Notes under the pieces: generated by a model
The model's database searches: none
Seen by the model: the letters and a program-made list of their open reading frames with translations, nothing else
What the model was told of the DNA's origin: nothing
Position numbers and translations under genes: made by a program
Part shown: in pieces, positions 51,939-61,987 of the stretch
Numbering within the stretch: position 1 is the first letter of the stretch
Layout of the letters: each line of letters begins with the position of its first letter
Origin: Salinibacterium sp. ZJ450
GTDB lineage: Bacteria > Actinomycetota > Actinomycetes > Actinomycetales > Microbacteriaceae
NCBI RefSeq assembly: GCF_011751885.2
Contig: NZ_CP061771.1
Coordinates: forward strand, 62,001-126,000
Reading direction: 5' to 3'
DNA: 64,000 bases

Positions 51939-53759
51939 TTAGCTGGAGCGGTCGCCGCGCCCCGACCCGATATCGACCGGCTCGATGTCCACCGGTTCGG
52001 TGCGATCGGCGAGGCCGGGCGCTGCCGGTGATCCCATGCTCTCCGCCGCGTGCTGCGCCTCTGCCGCCATGTCGGAGTGCGCTTCCTGGATGCCCGACTG
52101 CTCGCGCAGCGGGGTTGCCTTCAGGAAGAAGCTGAGTAGGAACGCCAGCAGGACAACCACGAAGCCCACCACGAACACGGTACTGCTGGCGCTGGCGAAG
52201 CCCTCCAAAAAGGGAGCGGCCAGGCGCGGATCCGCGCCGATCAAGAACGACGAGTCGCCGTTCAGGGAGCCGCTGATCGACGCCGGGTTCTGCAACAGCT
52301 GCAGGATCGGCTTGTTCACCGGGTTCTCGAGCACGTCGGGATCGGCCATGGCCGCCTGCATCGCCGCAATGGTCGACTGGTCGGCGAACGCTGCCCGCAA
52401 CCGATCGGGCAGCACACCGAATAGCACCGAGAACACCACCGCGGTGCCGAGCGTGCCACCCATCTGCCGGAAGAAGGTGGCGGAGCTCGTTGCCACCCCG
52501 AGGTCCTGGTGTCCCACCGAGTTCTGGCTGGCGATCGTCAGCGTCTGCATCAGCTGGCCGAGCCCGAGGCCGGCGAACAGCATCCCGACGATGATGAACC
52601 ACAGCGGCTTGTCGGCGGAGACGAAGCTGAGCCAGAGGAACGAGGCGGCGAGCATGCCGGAGCCGATGATCGGGAAGACCTTGTATCGTCCGCTCTTGGC
52701 GATCAGGTTGCCGCTCACTATCGACGAGGCCATCAGGCCGATGATCATCGGCAGCATCAGGAAGCCGCTCTCGGTGGGCGTCGCGCCCGACACCATCTGC
52801 ACGTACAGCGGAATGGTCATCATCGCGCCGAACATGCCGAAGCCGACGAGCACGCCGAGCACGGTGGCCACCGAGAACGTGCTCGAGCTGAACAGCTTCA
52901 GCGGGATGAGCGCGTCATCTCCCATCCGGCGCTCGATCAGCACGAACCCGACCGTGCCGATGATCACGAGGCCGTACATGGCGAGCGCGAGCGGCGAGAA
53001 CCAGCCCCACTCGCGGCCCTCCTCGGCCACGAGGATCAGCGGAACCACCGCGACGATCACCGCGACGGCGCCCCACCAGTCGATGCGCGCCGGCCGCGGG
53101 TTGTGCGGGATGTGCAGGAACGCCATCACCAGGCCCAGCGCGATCAGCCCGATCGGCAGGTTGAGGAAGAACACCCAGCGCCATCCGGAGACGAACAGGA
53201 TCTCGTCCACCCCGGCGAACAGGCCACCGATCAGCGGGCCGATCACGCTGGTGATGCCGAAGACAGCGAGGAAGTAACCCTGGTACTTCGCCCGTTCACG
53301 TGGGGCGAGGATGTCGCCCATCACGGTGAGCGGCAGCGCCATCAGTCCACCGGCGCCGAGGCCCTGGATCGCCCGGTACGCGGCAAGCTCGTACATGGTG
53401 TTGGCGAGGCCACTGAGCAGCGATCCGATCAGGAAGATCACGATCGCCGCGAGGAACAGCGGACGCCGCCCGAAGATGTCGCTGAGCTTTCCGTAGATCG
53501 GGGTGCTGATCGTGGAGACGATCAGGAACGCCGTGGTCACCCAGGCCTGCAGCGCCATGCCGCCGAGGTCGTCGGCGATGGTCTTCATCGCCGTGCCCAC
53601 CACGGTCTGGTTCAGCGACGACAGGAACATCGCGGCCATCAGGCCGACCATGACGGCCATGATCTGGCGGTGGCTCATCACCCCACCGGCGTCGGCGATG
53701 GCATTCGCCCGGGCCTTGCCGCGGGAGATGGGTTTGGACGATGCGGACTTGCGGGACAT
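51939..53759 (-). CDS. DHA2-type MFS multidrug transporter (EmrB/QacA-like)
   Basis: A 606-residue major facilitator protein with about fourteen membrane helices. LDGTIVNVALP-like motif C is not exact, but [31 protein letters not shown] and [18 protein letters not shown] are DHA2 landmarks (motifs D1, A and the helix-4 loop). The long C-terminal tail is soluble. I start it at the ATG at 53759; the frame continues to 53777. The 5' leader contains a hairpin and, further up, a GTAATT/AATTAC palindrome. It probably exports drugs or toxic compounds under a TetR-like repressor not present here. Confidence 0.9.
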   Translation of the reverse strand: MSRKSASSKPISRGKARANAIADAGGVMSHRQIMAVMVGLMAAMFLSSLNQTVVGTAMKTIADDLGGMALQAWVTTAFLIVSTISTPIYGKLSDIFGRRPLFLAAIVIFLIGSLLSGLANTMYELAAYRAIQGLGAGGLMALPLTVMGDILAPRERAKYQGYFLAVFGITSVIGPLIGGLFAGVDEILFVSGWRWVFFLNLPIGLIALGLVMAFLHIPHNPRPARIDWWGAVAVIVAVVPLILVAEEGREWGWFSPLALAMYGLVIIGTVGFVLIERRMGDDALIPLKLFSSSTFSVATVLGVLVGFGMFGAMMTIPLYVQMVSGATPTESGFLMLPMIIGLMASSIVSGNLIAKSGRYKVFPIIGSGMLAASFLWLSFVSADKPLWFIIVGMLFAGLGLGQLMQTLTIASQNSVGHQDLGVATSSATFFRQMGGTLGTAVVFSVLFGVLPDRLRAAFADQSTIAAMQAAMADPDVLENPVNKPILQLLQNPASISGSLNGDSSFLIGADPRLAAPFLEGFASASSTVFVVGFVVVLLAFLLSFFLKATPLREQSGIQEAHSDMAAEAQHAAESMGSPAAPGLADRTEPVDIEPVDIGSGRGDRSS

Positions 53760-53781
53760 TCGACCTCGAAGAATCAAGAAA

Positions 53782-53816
53782 CGCCACCGCGTCGCGCGGG
53801 AGCAGCGACGGTGGCG
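53782..53816. promoter_or_regulatory. Leader hairpin of the DHA2 transporter gene
   Basis: CGCCACCG ... CGGTGGCG arms (53782-53795 with 53805-53816, one 2-base bulge) lie about 25 bases upstream of the transporter start on its own transcript side. It could attenuate expression, or terminate read-through from the right. No other evidence. Confidence 0.35.
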
Positions 53817-53829
53817 TGGTTATTGCGGC

Positions 53830-53857
53830 GTAATTATTGCGTGGACTGCAAAATTAC
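53830..53857. promoter_or_regulatory. Candidate TetR-type operator (GTAATTATTGC-N7-GCAAAATTAC)
   Basis: A near-perfect inverted repeat of 10-11 bases with a 7-base spacer lies in the gap between the transporter and the divergent lipoprotein gene. It is AT-rich in GC-rich DNA, which marks it as a likely promoter/operator. TTATTGCG also occurs twice directly at 53820-53841. Confidence 0.45.
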
Positions 53858-53901
53858 ACGCTTCGCACCGAGTCTGTCAACCGCGCCGACAGGGTCGCCG
53901 T

Positions 53902-53907
53902 TAGCCT
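53902..53907 (+). promoter_or_regulatory. Minus-10 hexamer TAGCCT, leaderless-type start
   Basis: TAGCCT is 6 bases before the GTG of the amidase-domain lipoprotein gene. Confidence 0.5.
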
Positions 53908-53913
53908 TGAGCC

Positions 53914-54798
53914 GTGGTCTCTTCTCTGCGCTCCCGACTGATGTCCGCCTCCGCAGCGCTCGCGGTGAGCGCCCTGATGCTCGCCGGCTGCACTGCGGTT
54001 CCTGCCGAGCAGCAGTCGGCCGCATCACCGCCCGAGGCGGCCGCCGCCCCTGCGGCCGCGGAACTGTCACCGGCCACCGGGTCGATCTCCGGCGGCGACA
54101 CCGTCACCATCACCGGCAGCAGCCTGGGCGATGTCACCCGGGTGGTAATCGGTGGGGTGGATGCCGCGAATGTGGTGGCCAAGGCTGACACCGTGACCGC
54201 GGTGGTGCCGCGCGCCGCCGAGTACCAGCCGGTCGCGGCATCCGTTGAGGTGTTCGCCGGCGACATCGCGGTGCCCGCCTCGGCTCCGCTGACCTTCAGC
54301 TACGCCGCGGTCACGCCCGTCGACTCGCAGCTGCAGTACGCGTTCGCGCACTGGAACAACTACAACCTCGACGAGTACGGCACCTTCAACCCGGTGGGCG
54401 GCGACTGCGTCAACTTCGTGAGCCAGACCCTGATGGCACGCGGCTGGGCCGAGACCGACGACTGGTACAACAACAACGGCGGCGACGACTGGACCTACTC
54501 CTGGATCCACGTTCCCACCTTCGACAACTGGCTGCGGGACAACGCCGACCGCCTCGGCGTCACCGAGCTCAGCCTCGAGCAGCGCGACCAGGTGAAGGTG
54601 GGCGACGTGGTGATGTTCGACTGGAACGTCAACGGCGCGCTCGATCACACCCAGATCGTCTCAGAGGTGACCGTCGTCGACGGTGCCACCAAGATCAAGA
54701 TGGTCGGTCACAACCGCGACTCGAACTGGCGTGACCTCGACGACACCCTCACCGTCGACCACCCGGGCGGCACCGCCTACTTCTGGAGCATTCCGTAA
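53914..54798 (+). CDS. Exported lipoprotein with IPT/TIG domain and amidase domain
   Basis: A 294-residue surface protein. The signal peptide ends in LMLAGC (Cys26 would be lipidated). An alanine-rich linker leads to an IPT/TIG immunoglobulin-like domain at about residues 50-130 (LSPATGSISGGDTVTITGSS). The C-terminal domain from residue 138 matches the amidase_6 type: YAFAHWNNYN, then Cys165 in GGDCVNFVSQ and His245 in ALDHTQIVS form the likely cysteine-histidine active site. It may cleave peptide or amide bonds in the cell envelope, possibly in peptidoglycan. Substrate and phenotype are unknown. Confidence 0.83.
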   Translation: MVSSLRSRLMSASAALAVSALMLAGCTAVPAEQQSAASPPEAAAAPAAAELSPATGSISGGDTVTITGSSLGDVTRVVIGGVDAANVVAKADTVTAVVPRAAEYQPVAASVEVFAGDIAVPASAPLTFSYAAVTPVDSQLQYAFAHWNNYNLDEYGTFNPVGGDCVNFVSQTLMARGWAETDDWYNNNGGDDWTYSWIHVPTFDNWLRDNADRLGVTELSLEQRDQVKVGDVVMFDWNVNGALDHTQIVSEVTVVDGATKIKMVGHNRDSNWRDLDDTLTVDHPGGTAYFWSIP

Positions 54799-54820
54799 GG
54801 CGACGCTCGCCGGCTAATCG

Positions 54821-56458
54821 CTACCCGGCCAGCGCCGCGTCGACGATGCGTTTGGCCTCGGCCTGCACCTCGCGCAGGTGCTCGGCTCCCTTGAACGACT
54901 CGGCGTAGATCTTGTAGACGTCTTCGGTGCCGCTCGGACGCGCGGCGAACCAGGCGTGCTCGGTGACCACCTTCACGCCACCGATGGCTGCGTCGTTGCC
55001 GGGCGCGGTGCTCAGCTTGGCGGTGATCGGGTCGCCCGCGAGGGTGTCGGCGGTGATGTCGTCGCCGGTGAGCTTGCCGAGCCGCGCCTTCTGCTCCTTG
55101 CTGGCCGGTGCGTCAATTCGCTCGTACACCGGGTCGCCGAACTGCTCGGTGAGCTCGCGGTACAGCTGCGACGGGCTCTTGCCGGTCACGGCGAGGATCT
55201 CGCTGGCGAGCAGGGCGAGCAGGATGCCGTCCTTGTCGGTGGTCCACGCCGACCCGTCGCGGCGTACGAAGCTCGCGCCGGCGCTTTCCTCGCCGCCGAA
55301 GGCGACCGAGCCGTCGATCAGGCCGGGAACGAACCACTTGAAGCCGACCGGCACCTCCCAGAGCTGGCGGCCGAGCGACTGTGCCACCCGGTCGATCATG
55401 GAGCTGGAGACCAAGGTCTTGCCGATCGCGGCATCCTGCTTCCACTGGGGCCGGTGCGTGTACAGGTACTGGATTGCGACGGCGAGGAAGTGGTTCGGGT
55501 TCATCAGCCCACCGTCGGGCGTGACGATGCCGTGCCGGTCGGCGTCCGCGTCATTGCCGGTGAGGATGTCAAAGCTGTCTTTGTTCTTGAGCACCGACGC
55601 CATCGCGGACGAGCTGGACGGATCCATGCGGATCTTGCCGTCCCAGTCCAGGGTCATGAACTCCCAGGTGGGGTCGACGAGCGGGTTCACCACGGTCAGA
55701 TCGAGGCCGTACTGCTCGGCGATCAGCTGCCAGTAGTGCACGCTGGCGCCCCCCAACGGATCCGCGCCGATGCGGATACCGGCCTTCTTGATGGCCTCCA
55801 TGTCGATGATGTCGCCGAGGTCGGCCACGTACTTGCCGCGGAAGTCGTAGGTGTCGACCCCGGATGCCTCCTGCTGCTTCACGTCGCGGTTGCCGTTCGC
55901 GATCAGCTCGTTGGCGCGGTTGGCGATCCAGCCGGTGGCGTCGCTATCTGCCGGTCCGCCGTGCGGCGGGTTGTACTTGAAGCCGCCGTCACGCGGCGGG
56001 TTGTGGCTCGGGGTGATCACGATGCCGTCGGCCTTGCCCTCGTTGGAGGAGCCATCCGTCGAAACCCGCTTGTTGTAGGCGATGATCGCGTGGCTGAGCG
56101 CCGGGGTCGGCACGAAGTCGTCGAACTCGTCGACCAGTGCATTCACGCCGTTCGCCTCGAGCACCATCAGCGCCGTGGTCTCGGCCGGGCGGCTGAGACC
56201 GTGCGTGTCACGGCCGACGAACAGCGGCCCGGTGATGCCCTGCTCGGCGCGATACTCGCAGATCGCCTGGGTGATCGCCGCGATGTGCATCTCGTTGAAA
56301 GCGGTATCGAGCGAGGAGCCACGATGGCCGCTGGTACCGAACACCACCCGCTGCTCAGGGATGGCGACATCCGGAATTCTCGTGAAGTACGCCTTCACCA
56401 GCTCGGGAACATTGATCAGATCAGTCTTCTGGGCCGGCTGCCCCGCACGCGCGTTCAT
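54821..56458 (-). CDS. pgm: Alpha-D-glucose phosphate-specific phosphoglucomutase
   Basis: Interconverts glucose 1- and 6-phosphate for glycogen, trehalose and cell-wall sugar synthesis. The protein is 545 residues, as in E. coli Pgm. [20 protein letters not shown] carries the phosphoserine, [13 protein letters not shown] the metal loop, and [11 protein letters not shown] the sugar-binding loop; [15 protein letters not shown] binds the phosphate near the C-terminus. [11 protein letters not shown] is the N-terminal hallmark. CACACT stands 6 bases before the ATG. It is divergent from pheA. Confidence 0.95.
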   Translation of the reverse strand: MNARAGQPAQKTDLINVPELVKAYFTRIPDVAIPEQRVVFGTSGHRGSSLDTAFNEMHIAAITQAICEYRAEQGITGPLFVGRDTHGLSRPAETTALMVLEANGVNALVDEFDDFVPTPALSHAIIAYNKRVSTDGSSNEGKADGIVITPSHNPPRDGGFKYNPPHGGPADSDATGWIANRANELIANGNRDVKQQEASGVDTYDFRGKYVADLGDIIDMEAIKKAGIRIGADPLGGASVHYWQLIAEQYGLDLTVVNPLVDPTWEFMTLDWDGKIRMDPSSSSAMASVLKNKDSFDILTGNDADADRHGIVTPDGGLMNPNHFLAVAIQYLYTHRPQWKQDAAIGKTLVSSSMIDRVAQSLGRQLWEVPVGFKWFVPGLIDGSVAFGGEESAGASFVRRDGSAWTTDKDGILLALLASEILAVTGKSPSQLYRELTEQFGDPVYERIDAPASKEQKARLGKLTGDDITADTLAGDPITAKLSTAPGNDAAIGGVKVVTEHAWFAARPSGTEDVYKIYAESFKGAEHLREVQAEAKRIVDAALAG

Positions 56459-56480
56459 CTGTCCAGTGTGTCACTGGCCA

Positions 56481-56486
56481 TAAACT
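56481..56486 (+). promoter_or_regulatory. Minus-10 hexamer TAAACT for pheA
   Basis: TAAACT lies 7 bases before the ATG at 56494, which favours that codon over the in-frame GTG at 56488 as the pheA start. Confidence 0.5.
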
Positions 56487-56493
56487 CGTGACC

Positions 56494-57438
56494 ATGCCTG
56501 ATTCGAGCGCCCACGAGACTTACAGCTATCTGGGCCCCGTCGGCACGTTTACGTGGGCCGCGCTCGCGCAGGTTCCGGATGCCGCGAACAAGCCGTGGCG
56601 ATCGGTCAATAGCGTCACCGAGGCCCTCGACGACGTAGTGTCTGGGCGCAGCGTGGCGGCAATGATCGCGATGGAGAACTCCATCGAGGGTGGAGTGAGC
56701 GCCACTCAGGATGCCCTGGCGAACATCCCCGGGCTGCGCATCATCGGCGAGTATGTCGTTCCGGTGAACTTTGTGCTGGTCGCCCGCCCGGGCGTTTCCC
56801 TGAACGACGTTCAGGTGGTGAACGCGCACCCTGTCGCCTACGCGCAGACCCACGGCTGGCTCGACAAGCACCTGCCCAAGCACGCGCACCTGCCGGCAAC
56901 CTCGAACGTCGCGGCGGCGCACAGCCTGCTGGAGAACGACATCGCCGACGCCGCGGTGGCCCCGCCCGGCATCACCGAGCACCTCGACCTGGTGCAGCTC
57001 GCCTCCGACATCGGCGACAACCCGAACGCCGCCACCCGGTTCGTGCTGGTCAGCCGCACCGGGCAGCTGCCGCCGCAGACCGGCAGTGACAAGACCAGCA
57101 TCATCGCGGAACTGCCGACGGATGCCCCGGGCTCGCTGCTCGAGATGCTGGAGCAGTTCGCCACCCGCGGTGTCAACATGAGCCTGATCGAGTCACGGCC
57201 GATCGGGGATTCGCTCGGCCGCTACCGGTTCGTGATCGACCTCGACGGGCACATCCTCGACGAGCGGGTTGCCGACGCCCTGCTCGGGCTCAAGCGGTTC
57301 AGCCCCCAGGTGATCTTCCTCGGCTCGTACCCGCGCGCCGACAAGGTGCAGATCCAGGTCACCCAGCGCTACGGCGACGACATCTTCGTGGAGGCGCGCG
57401 ACTGGTTGCGCGGCCTGATCGCGGGCGAGCCGGAGTAG
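56494..57438 (+). CDS. pheA: Prephenate dehydratase
   Basis: Converts prephenate to phenylpyruvate in phenylalanine synthesis. YSYLGPVGTFTWAAL starts the catalytic domain, MIAMENSIEGGV and the motif NAATRFVLVSR (with the catalytic threonine) follow, and a C-terminal ACT domain with LIESRPIGDSLGRYRF should bind phenylalanine for feedback control. It is monofunctional, with no chorismate mutase domain. The ATG at 56494 is chosen because of a minus-10 hexamer; the frame also has a GTG at 56488. At 314 residues it is of normal size. The lipid-kinase-like gene to the right is convergent. Confidence 0.95.
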   Translation: MPDSSAHETYSYLGPVGTFTWAALAQVPDAANKPWRSVNSVTEALDDVVSGRSVAAMIAMENSIEGGVSATQDALANIPGLRIIGEYVVPVNFVLVARPGVSLNDVQVVNAHPVAYAQTHGWLDKHLPKHAHLPATSNVAAAHSLLENDIADAAVAPPGITEHLDLVQLASDIGDNPNAATRFVLVSRTGQLPPQTGSDKTSIIAELPTDAPGSLLEMLEQFATRGVNMSLIESRPIGDSLGRYRFVIDLDGHILDERVADALLGLKRFSPQVIFLGSYPRADKVQIQVTQRYGDDIFVEARDWLRGLIAGEPE

Positions 57439-57447
57439 CGCCCCGCT

Positions 57448-58443
57448 CTAGTCCAGTTCGTAGTCCGCCGGGATGCGCACCAGCAGCCCGCCCGGCACCA
57501 CCCAGGTCTTCAGGGCCACCGCCAGACCGAACGCGTCGCCGTCGAGTTCGAACTCCTCCGGGTGATCGAGCTTCATGATCAGCTCCTTGCCCTTCAGGTA
57601 GCGCAGCGTGCGCACCTCCCGGGTGAGGCTCATCAGCTTGCGCCCCACCTGGCTGCGCCGCAGCACACCGTTCTCCCACACGATCTTGATCCAGATCTGC
57701 ACCCAACCGAAGAAACCCTCCGGGCGCAGCGCCACGATGTCGAAGAGCCCGTCGTCGACCGCGGCCTCCGGCAGCAGCAGGATGTTCGCGGGCAGCGACC
57801 CGCAGTTACCGATCAGCACGGTGTGCGCGCGCATCGCCCTGGCCGGCGCGCCGTCCAGGCTGTAGCGCAGCCGCACCTTGTTGTTGCCTCGCAGCGACCG
57901 GGCAATCGCGTCCACGTAGGCGAGCCAACCGACTCGTTTCTTCAGCTCCGGCTTGGTGTTCGCGATCATCTGCGCGTCGAGCCCCACACCGGCCATCACC
58001 ACGAACACATGCCGGCTCTTGCTGCCGTCGGGGCGGCGCGCTTCGACGAAGCCGAGGTCGATCGGCCGGCTCTTGCCGCTGAAGGCGCTGGTGAGCGACT
58101 CCTCCAGGTGATCGAGGGTGAGATCCAGGTTGCGGGCGAGGAGGTTCCCGGTGCCGGATGGCAGTAACCCGATCGGCACCTCGGTGCCGTGGAGTGACTC
58201 CGCGACCGCGCGCACCGTGCCGTCGCCACCGGCGGCCATCACCATGTGGGCACCCTGCTTGAGGGCTTCCTTCGTCTGCCCACCGCCGGGGTCGGCTTCC
58301 GTGGTCTCGAACCACAGCGTCGGCGCCCAGCCCGCTTCTTGCTCGGCTTCGGCCACGGCGGCGCGCAACACGTCAAGATCCACCTTGATCGGGTTGTAAA
58401 CAACGGCTGCGGTCCGGAGGGCAGGGTTGGTCGTCGCTGGCAT
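57448..58443 (-). CDS. Diacylglycerol kinase family lipid kinase
   Basis: A 331-residue protein of the DagK/YegS type. MAAGGDGTVRAVAESL (near residue 90) is the nucleotide-binding loop and LPSGTGNLLARNLDL the second conserved loop; AALDDGLFDIV-like VDDGLFDIVALRP marks the beta-sandwich domain. It should phosphorylate diacylglycerol or a related lipid or sphingoid base at the membrane. TACCGT stands 6 bases before the ATG at 58443, giving a leaderless-type start. It is divergent from serS, with only a 37-base gap. Confidence 0.9.
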   Translation of the reverse strand: MPATTNPALRTAAVVYNPIKVDLDVLRAAVAEAEQEAGWAPTLWFETTEADPGGGQTKEALKQGAHMVMAAGGDGTVRAVAESLHGTEVPIGLLPSGTGNLLARNLDLTLDHLEESLTSAFSGKSRPIDLGFVEARRPDGSKSRHVFVVMAGVGLDAQMIANTKPELKKRVGWLAYVDAIARSLRGNNKVRLRYSLDGAPARAMRAHTVLIGNCGSLPANILLLPEAAVDDGLFDIVALRPEGFFGWVQIWIKIVWENGVLRRSQVGRKLMSLTREVRTLRYLKGKELIMKLDHPEEFELDGDAFGLAVALKTWVVPGGLLVRIPADYELD

Positions 58444-58449
58444 GCCTCA

Positions 58450-58455
58450 ACGGTA
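58450..58455 (-). promoter_or_regulatory. Minus-10 hexamer TACCGT, leaderless-type start
   Basis: On the minus strand TACCGT is 6 bases before the ATG of the lipid-kinase-like gene at 58443. Confidence 0.45.
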
Positions 58456-58480
58456 GGCCATAACATGCAAAACTAGTCCG

Positions 58481-59746
58481 GTGATCGATCCGCAGCTTCT
58501 CCGTGAAAATCCCGATGTGATCAGGAAGTCGCAGGAAGTCCGTGGCGCCCCTGTAGAGCTCGTCGACGAGGCCATTGCCGCCGACGCCGCCCGCCGCACC
58601 GCCATTTCCGGCTTCGAAACGCTGCGCGCTGAGCAGAATGTGTTCGGCAAGACCGTGGCGAAGGCGCCGAAGGATGAGAAGAAGGCCCTGGTAGCCCAGG
58701 CGCAGCAACTCGCCGCCTCGGTGAAGTCGGCGCAACAGGCGGCCAACGAGGCCGAAGTGGAGTTCCACCGGATCGTCGGGGCGCTGGAGAACATCGTGCT
58801 CGACGGCGTGCCCGCCGGCGGCGAAGACGACTTCATCACGATCAAGGAGGTGGGCGAGAGGCCCACGTTCGACTTCGAACCCCGTGACCACCTCGAACTC
58901 GGCGAATTGCTCGACGCCATCGACATGACCCGCGGCGCCAAGGTCAGCGGTGCCCGGTTCGCGTTCCTCAAGGGGATCGGCGCGCGCTTGGAGCTCGCCA
59001 TCATGAACATGGGACTCGACCGCGCGCTCGAGGGCGGCTTCATCCCGCTGATCACGCCCACGCTGGTGAAGCCGGAGATCATGTCCGGCACCGGATTCCT
59101 CGGCGCGCACTCCGAGGAGATCTACTACCTGCCCGCCGACGACCTGTACCTCACCGGCACCAGCGAGGTGGCGCTCGCTGGCTATCACGCCGATGAGATT
59201 CTCGACATCTCCGACGGCCCGATCCGCTACGCCGGCTGGTCCACCTGCTACCGGCGCGAGGCCGGATCCGGCGGCAAGGACACCCGCGGCATCATCCGGG
59301 TACACCAGTTCAACAAGCTGGAGATGTTCAGCTATGTCGATCCAGCGGATGCCGCGGCAGAGCACGAGCGTCTGCTCGCGTTCCAGGAGGGCATGCTGCA
59401 ATCCCTCGGGCTGAACTACCGGGTGATCGACACCGCCGCCGGCGACCTGGGATCCAGCGCCGCCCGCAAGTTCGACGTGGAAGCCTGGGTGCCCACCCAG
59501 AACGCGTACCGGGAGCTGACCAGCACGAGTAACTGCACCACCTATCAGGCGCGCCGTCTCGACATCCGTCACCGCACTGAATCCGGCAAGACCACCCCGG
59601 TGGCCACGTTGAACGGCACCCTGGCCACCACCCGTTGGATCGTGGCGCTGCTCGAAACGCATCAGCAGGCCGACGGCTCGGTGCTGGTGCCCGAGGCGTT
59701 GCGTCCGTATCTCGGCGGCCTGACCGTGTTGGAACCGAAGAAATGA
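58481..59746 (+). CDS. serS: Seryl-tRNA synthetase
   Basis: Charges tRNA-Ser with serine. The N-terminal part ([22 protein letters not shown] cut here to [12 protein letters not shown]) begins the tRNA-binding coiled coil, which runs to about residue 110. Class II motif 2 is seen in [26 protein letters not shown] shortened to [16 protein letters not shown], and motif 3 in [25 protein letters not shown] binds serine. The 421-residue length is standard. The start is GTG with a weak AAAACT hexamer 6 bases before it. Two tRNA-Ser genes lie within 5 kb downstream. Confidence 0.96.
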   Translation: MIDPQLLRENPDVIRKSQEVRGAPVELVDEAIAADAARRTAISGFETLRAEQNVFGKTVAKAPKDEKKALVAQAQQLAASVKSAQQAANEAEVEFHRIVGALENIVLDGVPAGGEDDFITIKEVGERPTFDFEPRDHLELGELLDAIDMTRGAKVSGARFAFLKGIGARLELAIMNMGLDRALEGGFIPLITPTLVKPEIMSGTGFLGAHSEEIYYLPADDLYLTGTSEVALAGYHADEILDISDGPIRYAGWSTCYRREAGSGGKDTRGIIRVHQFNKLEMFSYVDPADAAAEHERLLAFQEGMLQSLGLNYRVIDTAAGDLGSSAARKFDVEAWVPTQNAYRELTSTSNCTTYQARRLDIRHRTESGKTTPVATLNGTLATTRWIVALLETHQQADGSVLVPEALRPYLGGLTVLEPKK

Positions 59747-60549
59747 CCGACCGCCTCCTGATCGCGCTCGACATCGACGGCACCGTGCTGCATGAAGACG
59801 GCACGATCACCGAGGCCGTGCACGACGAGGTCACCCGCGCGCACGCCGCGGGCCACGAGGTGATGCTCGCCACCGGCCGCGCGCCGGCGATGACGATTCC
59901 GGTGCTGGAGCGGCTCGGCCTGACCGCCGAATACCTGGTCTGCTCGAACGGTGCGATCACCCTGAGGCGGGACCCGGAGGCGCCGTTCGGCTACTCCCGC
60001 GAGCACGTCGAAACGTTTGACCCGTCGCAGGTGCTGCTCACCGTGCGCGAGAGCCTGGAGTCGGCGAACTACGCGGTGGAGGACCAGACCGGCCTGTACC
60101 GGTTCACCGGCTGGTTCCCCGACGGCAGCCTGGGCGCGTACAGCGAGAAGGTGGAGTTCGAGGAGCTGATGACGCACCGCGCCACGCGCGTGGTCGTGAT
60201 CTCGCCGGAGCACCAGATCGAAGAGTTCCTGAAGATCGTCGAGAACATGGGCCTGCACAAGGTCAGCTACAACGTGGGCTGGACCGCGTGGCTCGACATC
60301 GCTCCCGACGGGGTGAACAAGGCCACCGCGCTCGAGCGGGTGCGCGCCGAACTCGGCATTCCGCGCGCCAACGTGATCGCGATCGGCGATGGCCGTAACG
60401 ACATCGACATGCTCCGCTGGGCTTCGGAAGAAGGACACGGAGTGGCGATGGGCGACGCCCCCGAAGACGTTCAGGATGCCGCGAACACGGTCACCGAGAC
60501 CGGCCTGAACAACGGCGTGGCCGTCATCCTCGGCAAACTGGTGCCATGA
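59743..60549 (+). CDS. HAD hydrolase of the Cof type
   Basis: A 268-residue haloacid-dehalogenase-fold phosphatase. Motif I is LDIDGTVL, motif II lies in LATGRAPAM, motif III uses the lysine in GVNKATAL and motif IV is [12 protein letters not shown]. The cap is of the type C2 found in Cof/YbiV proteins that dephosphorylate sugar phosphates or flavin precursors. Its ATG overlaps the serS stop (ATGA), and its stop overlaps the next start, so the three genes form one transcript. The natural substrate is unknown. Confidence 0.9.
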   Translation: MTDRLLIALDIDGTVLHEDGTITEAVHDEVTRAHAAGHEVMLATGRAPAMTIPVLERLGLTAEYLVCSNGAITLRRDPEAPFGYSREHVETFDPSQVLLTVRESLESANYAVEDQTGLYRFTGWFPDGSLGAYSEKVEFEELMTHRATRVVVISPEHQIEEFLKIVENMGLHKVSYNVGWTAWLDIAPDGVNKATALERVRAELGIPRANVIAIGDGRNDIDMLRWASEEGHGVAMGDAPEDVQDAANTVTETGLNNGVAVILGKLVP

Positions 60550-61796
60550 CCAAGATGCGGTCGGGCGAGAACGGGCGACCCGCGGGCGCCCCGACTCGGC
60601 ACGGCCGCCTGCCTGAGGCCAAGGCCTGGCCCACGGCACTGAAGGGCCTCGCGCTCGTGCTGAGCGTACTGCTGATCAGCACCGTCGCGGTCATCGGCAT
60701 TACCGCGGTGCGGTTCAGCAGCGGCATCGACATCGTCGACATCGGCAAGGGCGACGCCCCGCCGCCCTCCGTCGGCGCCTACCCTGGCGGGTTCAACATC
60801 CTGATCGTCGGCAGCGACACCCGCGAGGGGCAGGGTGCGGCATACGGCAAGACCGCTGGCACGTTGAACGACGTCAACATGCTGCTGCACGTGTCTGCCG
60901 ACCATTCCCGAGCGATCGCGGTCAGCATCCCGCGCGACACCATCGTGCCGGTGCCGAGCTGTGAAGACGATAAGGGCAGGGTCAAGTCGGCGATGTCGGG
61001 CCAGCCGATCAACAGTGTGCTCTCCCACGGCGGCCTCGGCTGCGTCGTAGCGACCGTCGAGCGGCTCACCGATCTCGACATCCAGTTCGCCGGCATGATC
61101 ACCTTCCAAGGTGTGATCGAACTGAGCAACGCCGTGGGCGGTGTTCCGGTGTGCGTCGATGGGCCGATGGTCGACGCATATTCCACGATCAATCTTCCTG
61201 AGGCGGGGGAGTACGTTCTCTCCGGCGCGGAGGCGCTCGCCTTCCTGCGCACCCGGCACGGCGTCGGCGACGGCAGCGACCTTGCCCGCAACGCGTCACA
61301 GCGGGTCTACCTGTCATCACTCGTGCGCACCCTGCAGAGCGGCGACACTCTCGGCGATCCGGTGAAGGTGTATCAAATCGCGGAGGTGGCGCTGAACAAC
61401 ATGACCTTCTCCGCCAGCCTCGGCAACATCACCACTCTCATCTCGCTTGCGCAAGCGTTGAAAGACATCCCGCTCGACCAGGTGCAGTTCGTGCAGTACC
61501 CGACGCAGTACAGCGCGGACTTCCTGAAGGTGCGCCCCAACAAGCCGGTGGCGGGCCAGCTGTTCGAGGCGATTGCCGCCGACCTGCCATTCCAGCTCGC
61601 CGCAGGCGAGACCGGAGCCGGGGCGACGATCGACCCGAAGGCGCCGGTCACCGAGCCGACCGCTCCGCCTGCGACCGAGGAGCCGACAACCACCGAGACA
61701 CCGGATGCCACGGCCCCCACAGCCGCGGAACCTGAGGTGATCGAGGGCCTCGAGGGGCAGACCGCGGCCGACCACACCTGCTCGGTCACGCGCTGA
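60546..61796 (+). CDS. LCP (LytR-CpsA-Psr) family cell-wall ligase, first copy
   Basis: A 416-residue membrane-anchored protein. One N-terminal helix (LKGLALVLSVLLISTVAVI) is followed by an extracellular LCP domain: NILIVGSDTREG, VSIPRDTIVPVP with conserved arginine-aspartate, and FLRTRHGVGDGSDLARNASQ. LCP enzymes attach secondary polymers such as arabinogalactan or teichoic acids to peptidoglycan. The tail from about residue 350 is rich in proline, threonine and glutamate and ends in GQTAADHTC, a motif shared with the second copy. It overlaps the HAD gene by four bases. Confidence 0.92.
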   Translation: MTKMRSGENGRPAGAPTRHGRLPEAKAWPTALKGLALVLSVLLISTVAVIGITAVRFSSGIDIVDIGKGDAPPPSVGAYPGGFNILIVGSDTREGQGAAYGKTAGTLNDVNMLLHVSADHSRAIAVSIPRDTIVPVPSCEDDKGRVKSAMSGQPINSVLSHGGLGCVVATVERLTDLDIQFAGMITFQGVIELSNAVGGVPVCVDGPMVDAYSTINLPEAGEYVLSGAEALAFLRTRHGVGDGSDLARNASQRVYLSSLVRTLQSGDTLGDPVKVYQIAEVALNNMTFSASLGNITTLISLAQALKDIPLDQVQFVQYPTQYSADFLKVRPNKPVAGQLFEAIAADLPFQLAAGETGAGATIDPKAPVTEPTAPPATEEPTTTETPDATAPTAAEPEVIEGLEGQTAADHTCSVTR

Positions 61797-61867
61797 CCCG
61801 GAGCGTCGCCCTCGGCCGCCTGTCAGCGTTTCGAGCATCCTTTCGGTTATGCTCGATTTTTGTTATG

Positions 61868-61952
61868 GGAGGGCTGTCCGAGCGGCCGATGGAGCCAGTC
61901 TTGAAAACTGGTGGGCAGAAATGTCTCGTGGGTTCGAATCCCACGCCCTCCG
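61868..61952 (+). tRNA. tRNA-Ser (anticodon UGA)
   Basis: An 85-base cloverleaf with acceptor stem GGAGGGC/GCCCTCC and discriminator G. The anticodon stem CCAGT/ACTGG surrounds the loop CTTGAAA, anticodon TGA at 61902-61904. A long variable arm and the T-loop GGTTCGAATCC are present. CCA is not encoded. It reads UCA and related serine codons and lies between two LCP genes. Confidence 0.97.
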
Positions 61953-61987
61953 CTTCACCGACGTAACCGACGACCGGAGGGACAAGC

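Noticed and set aside
52509-54188. A 559-codon open frame antisense to the DHA2 transporter
   Set aside because: His/Asp/Arg-rich shadow that also runs into the real lipoprotein gene in another frame.
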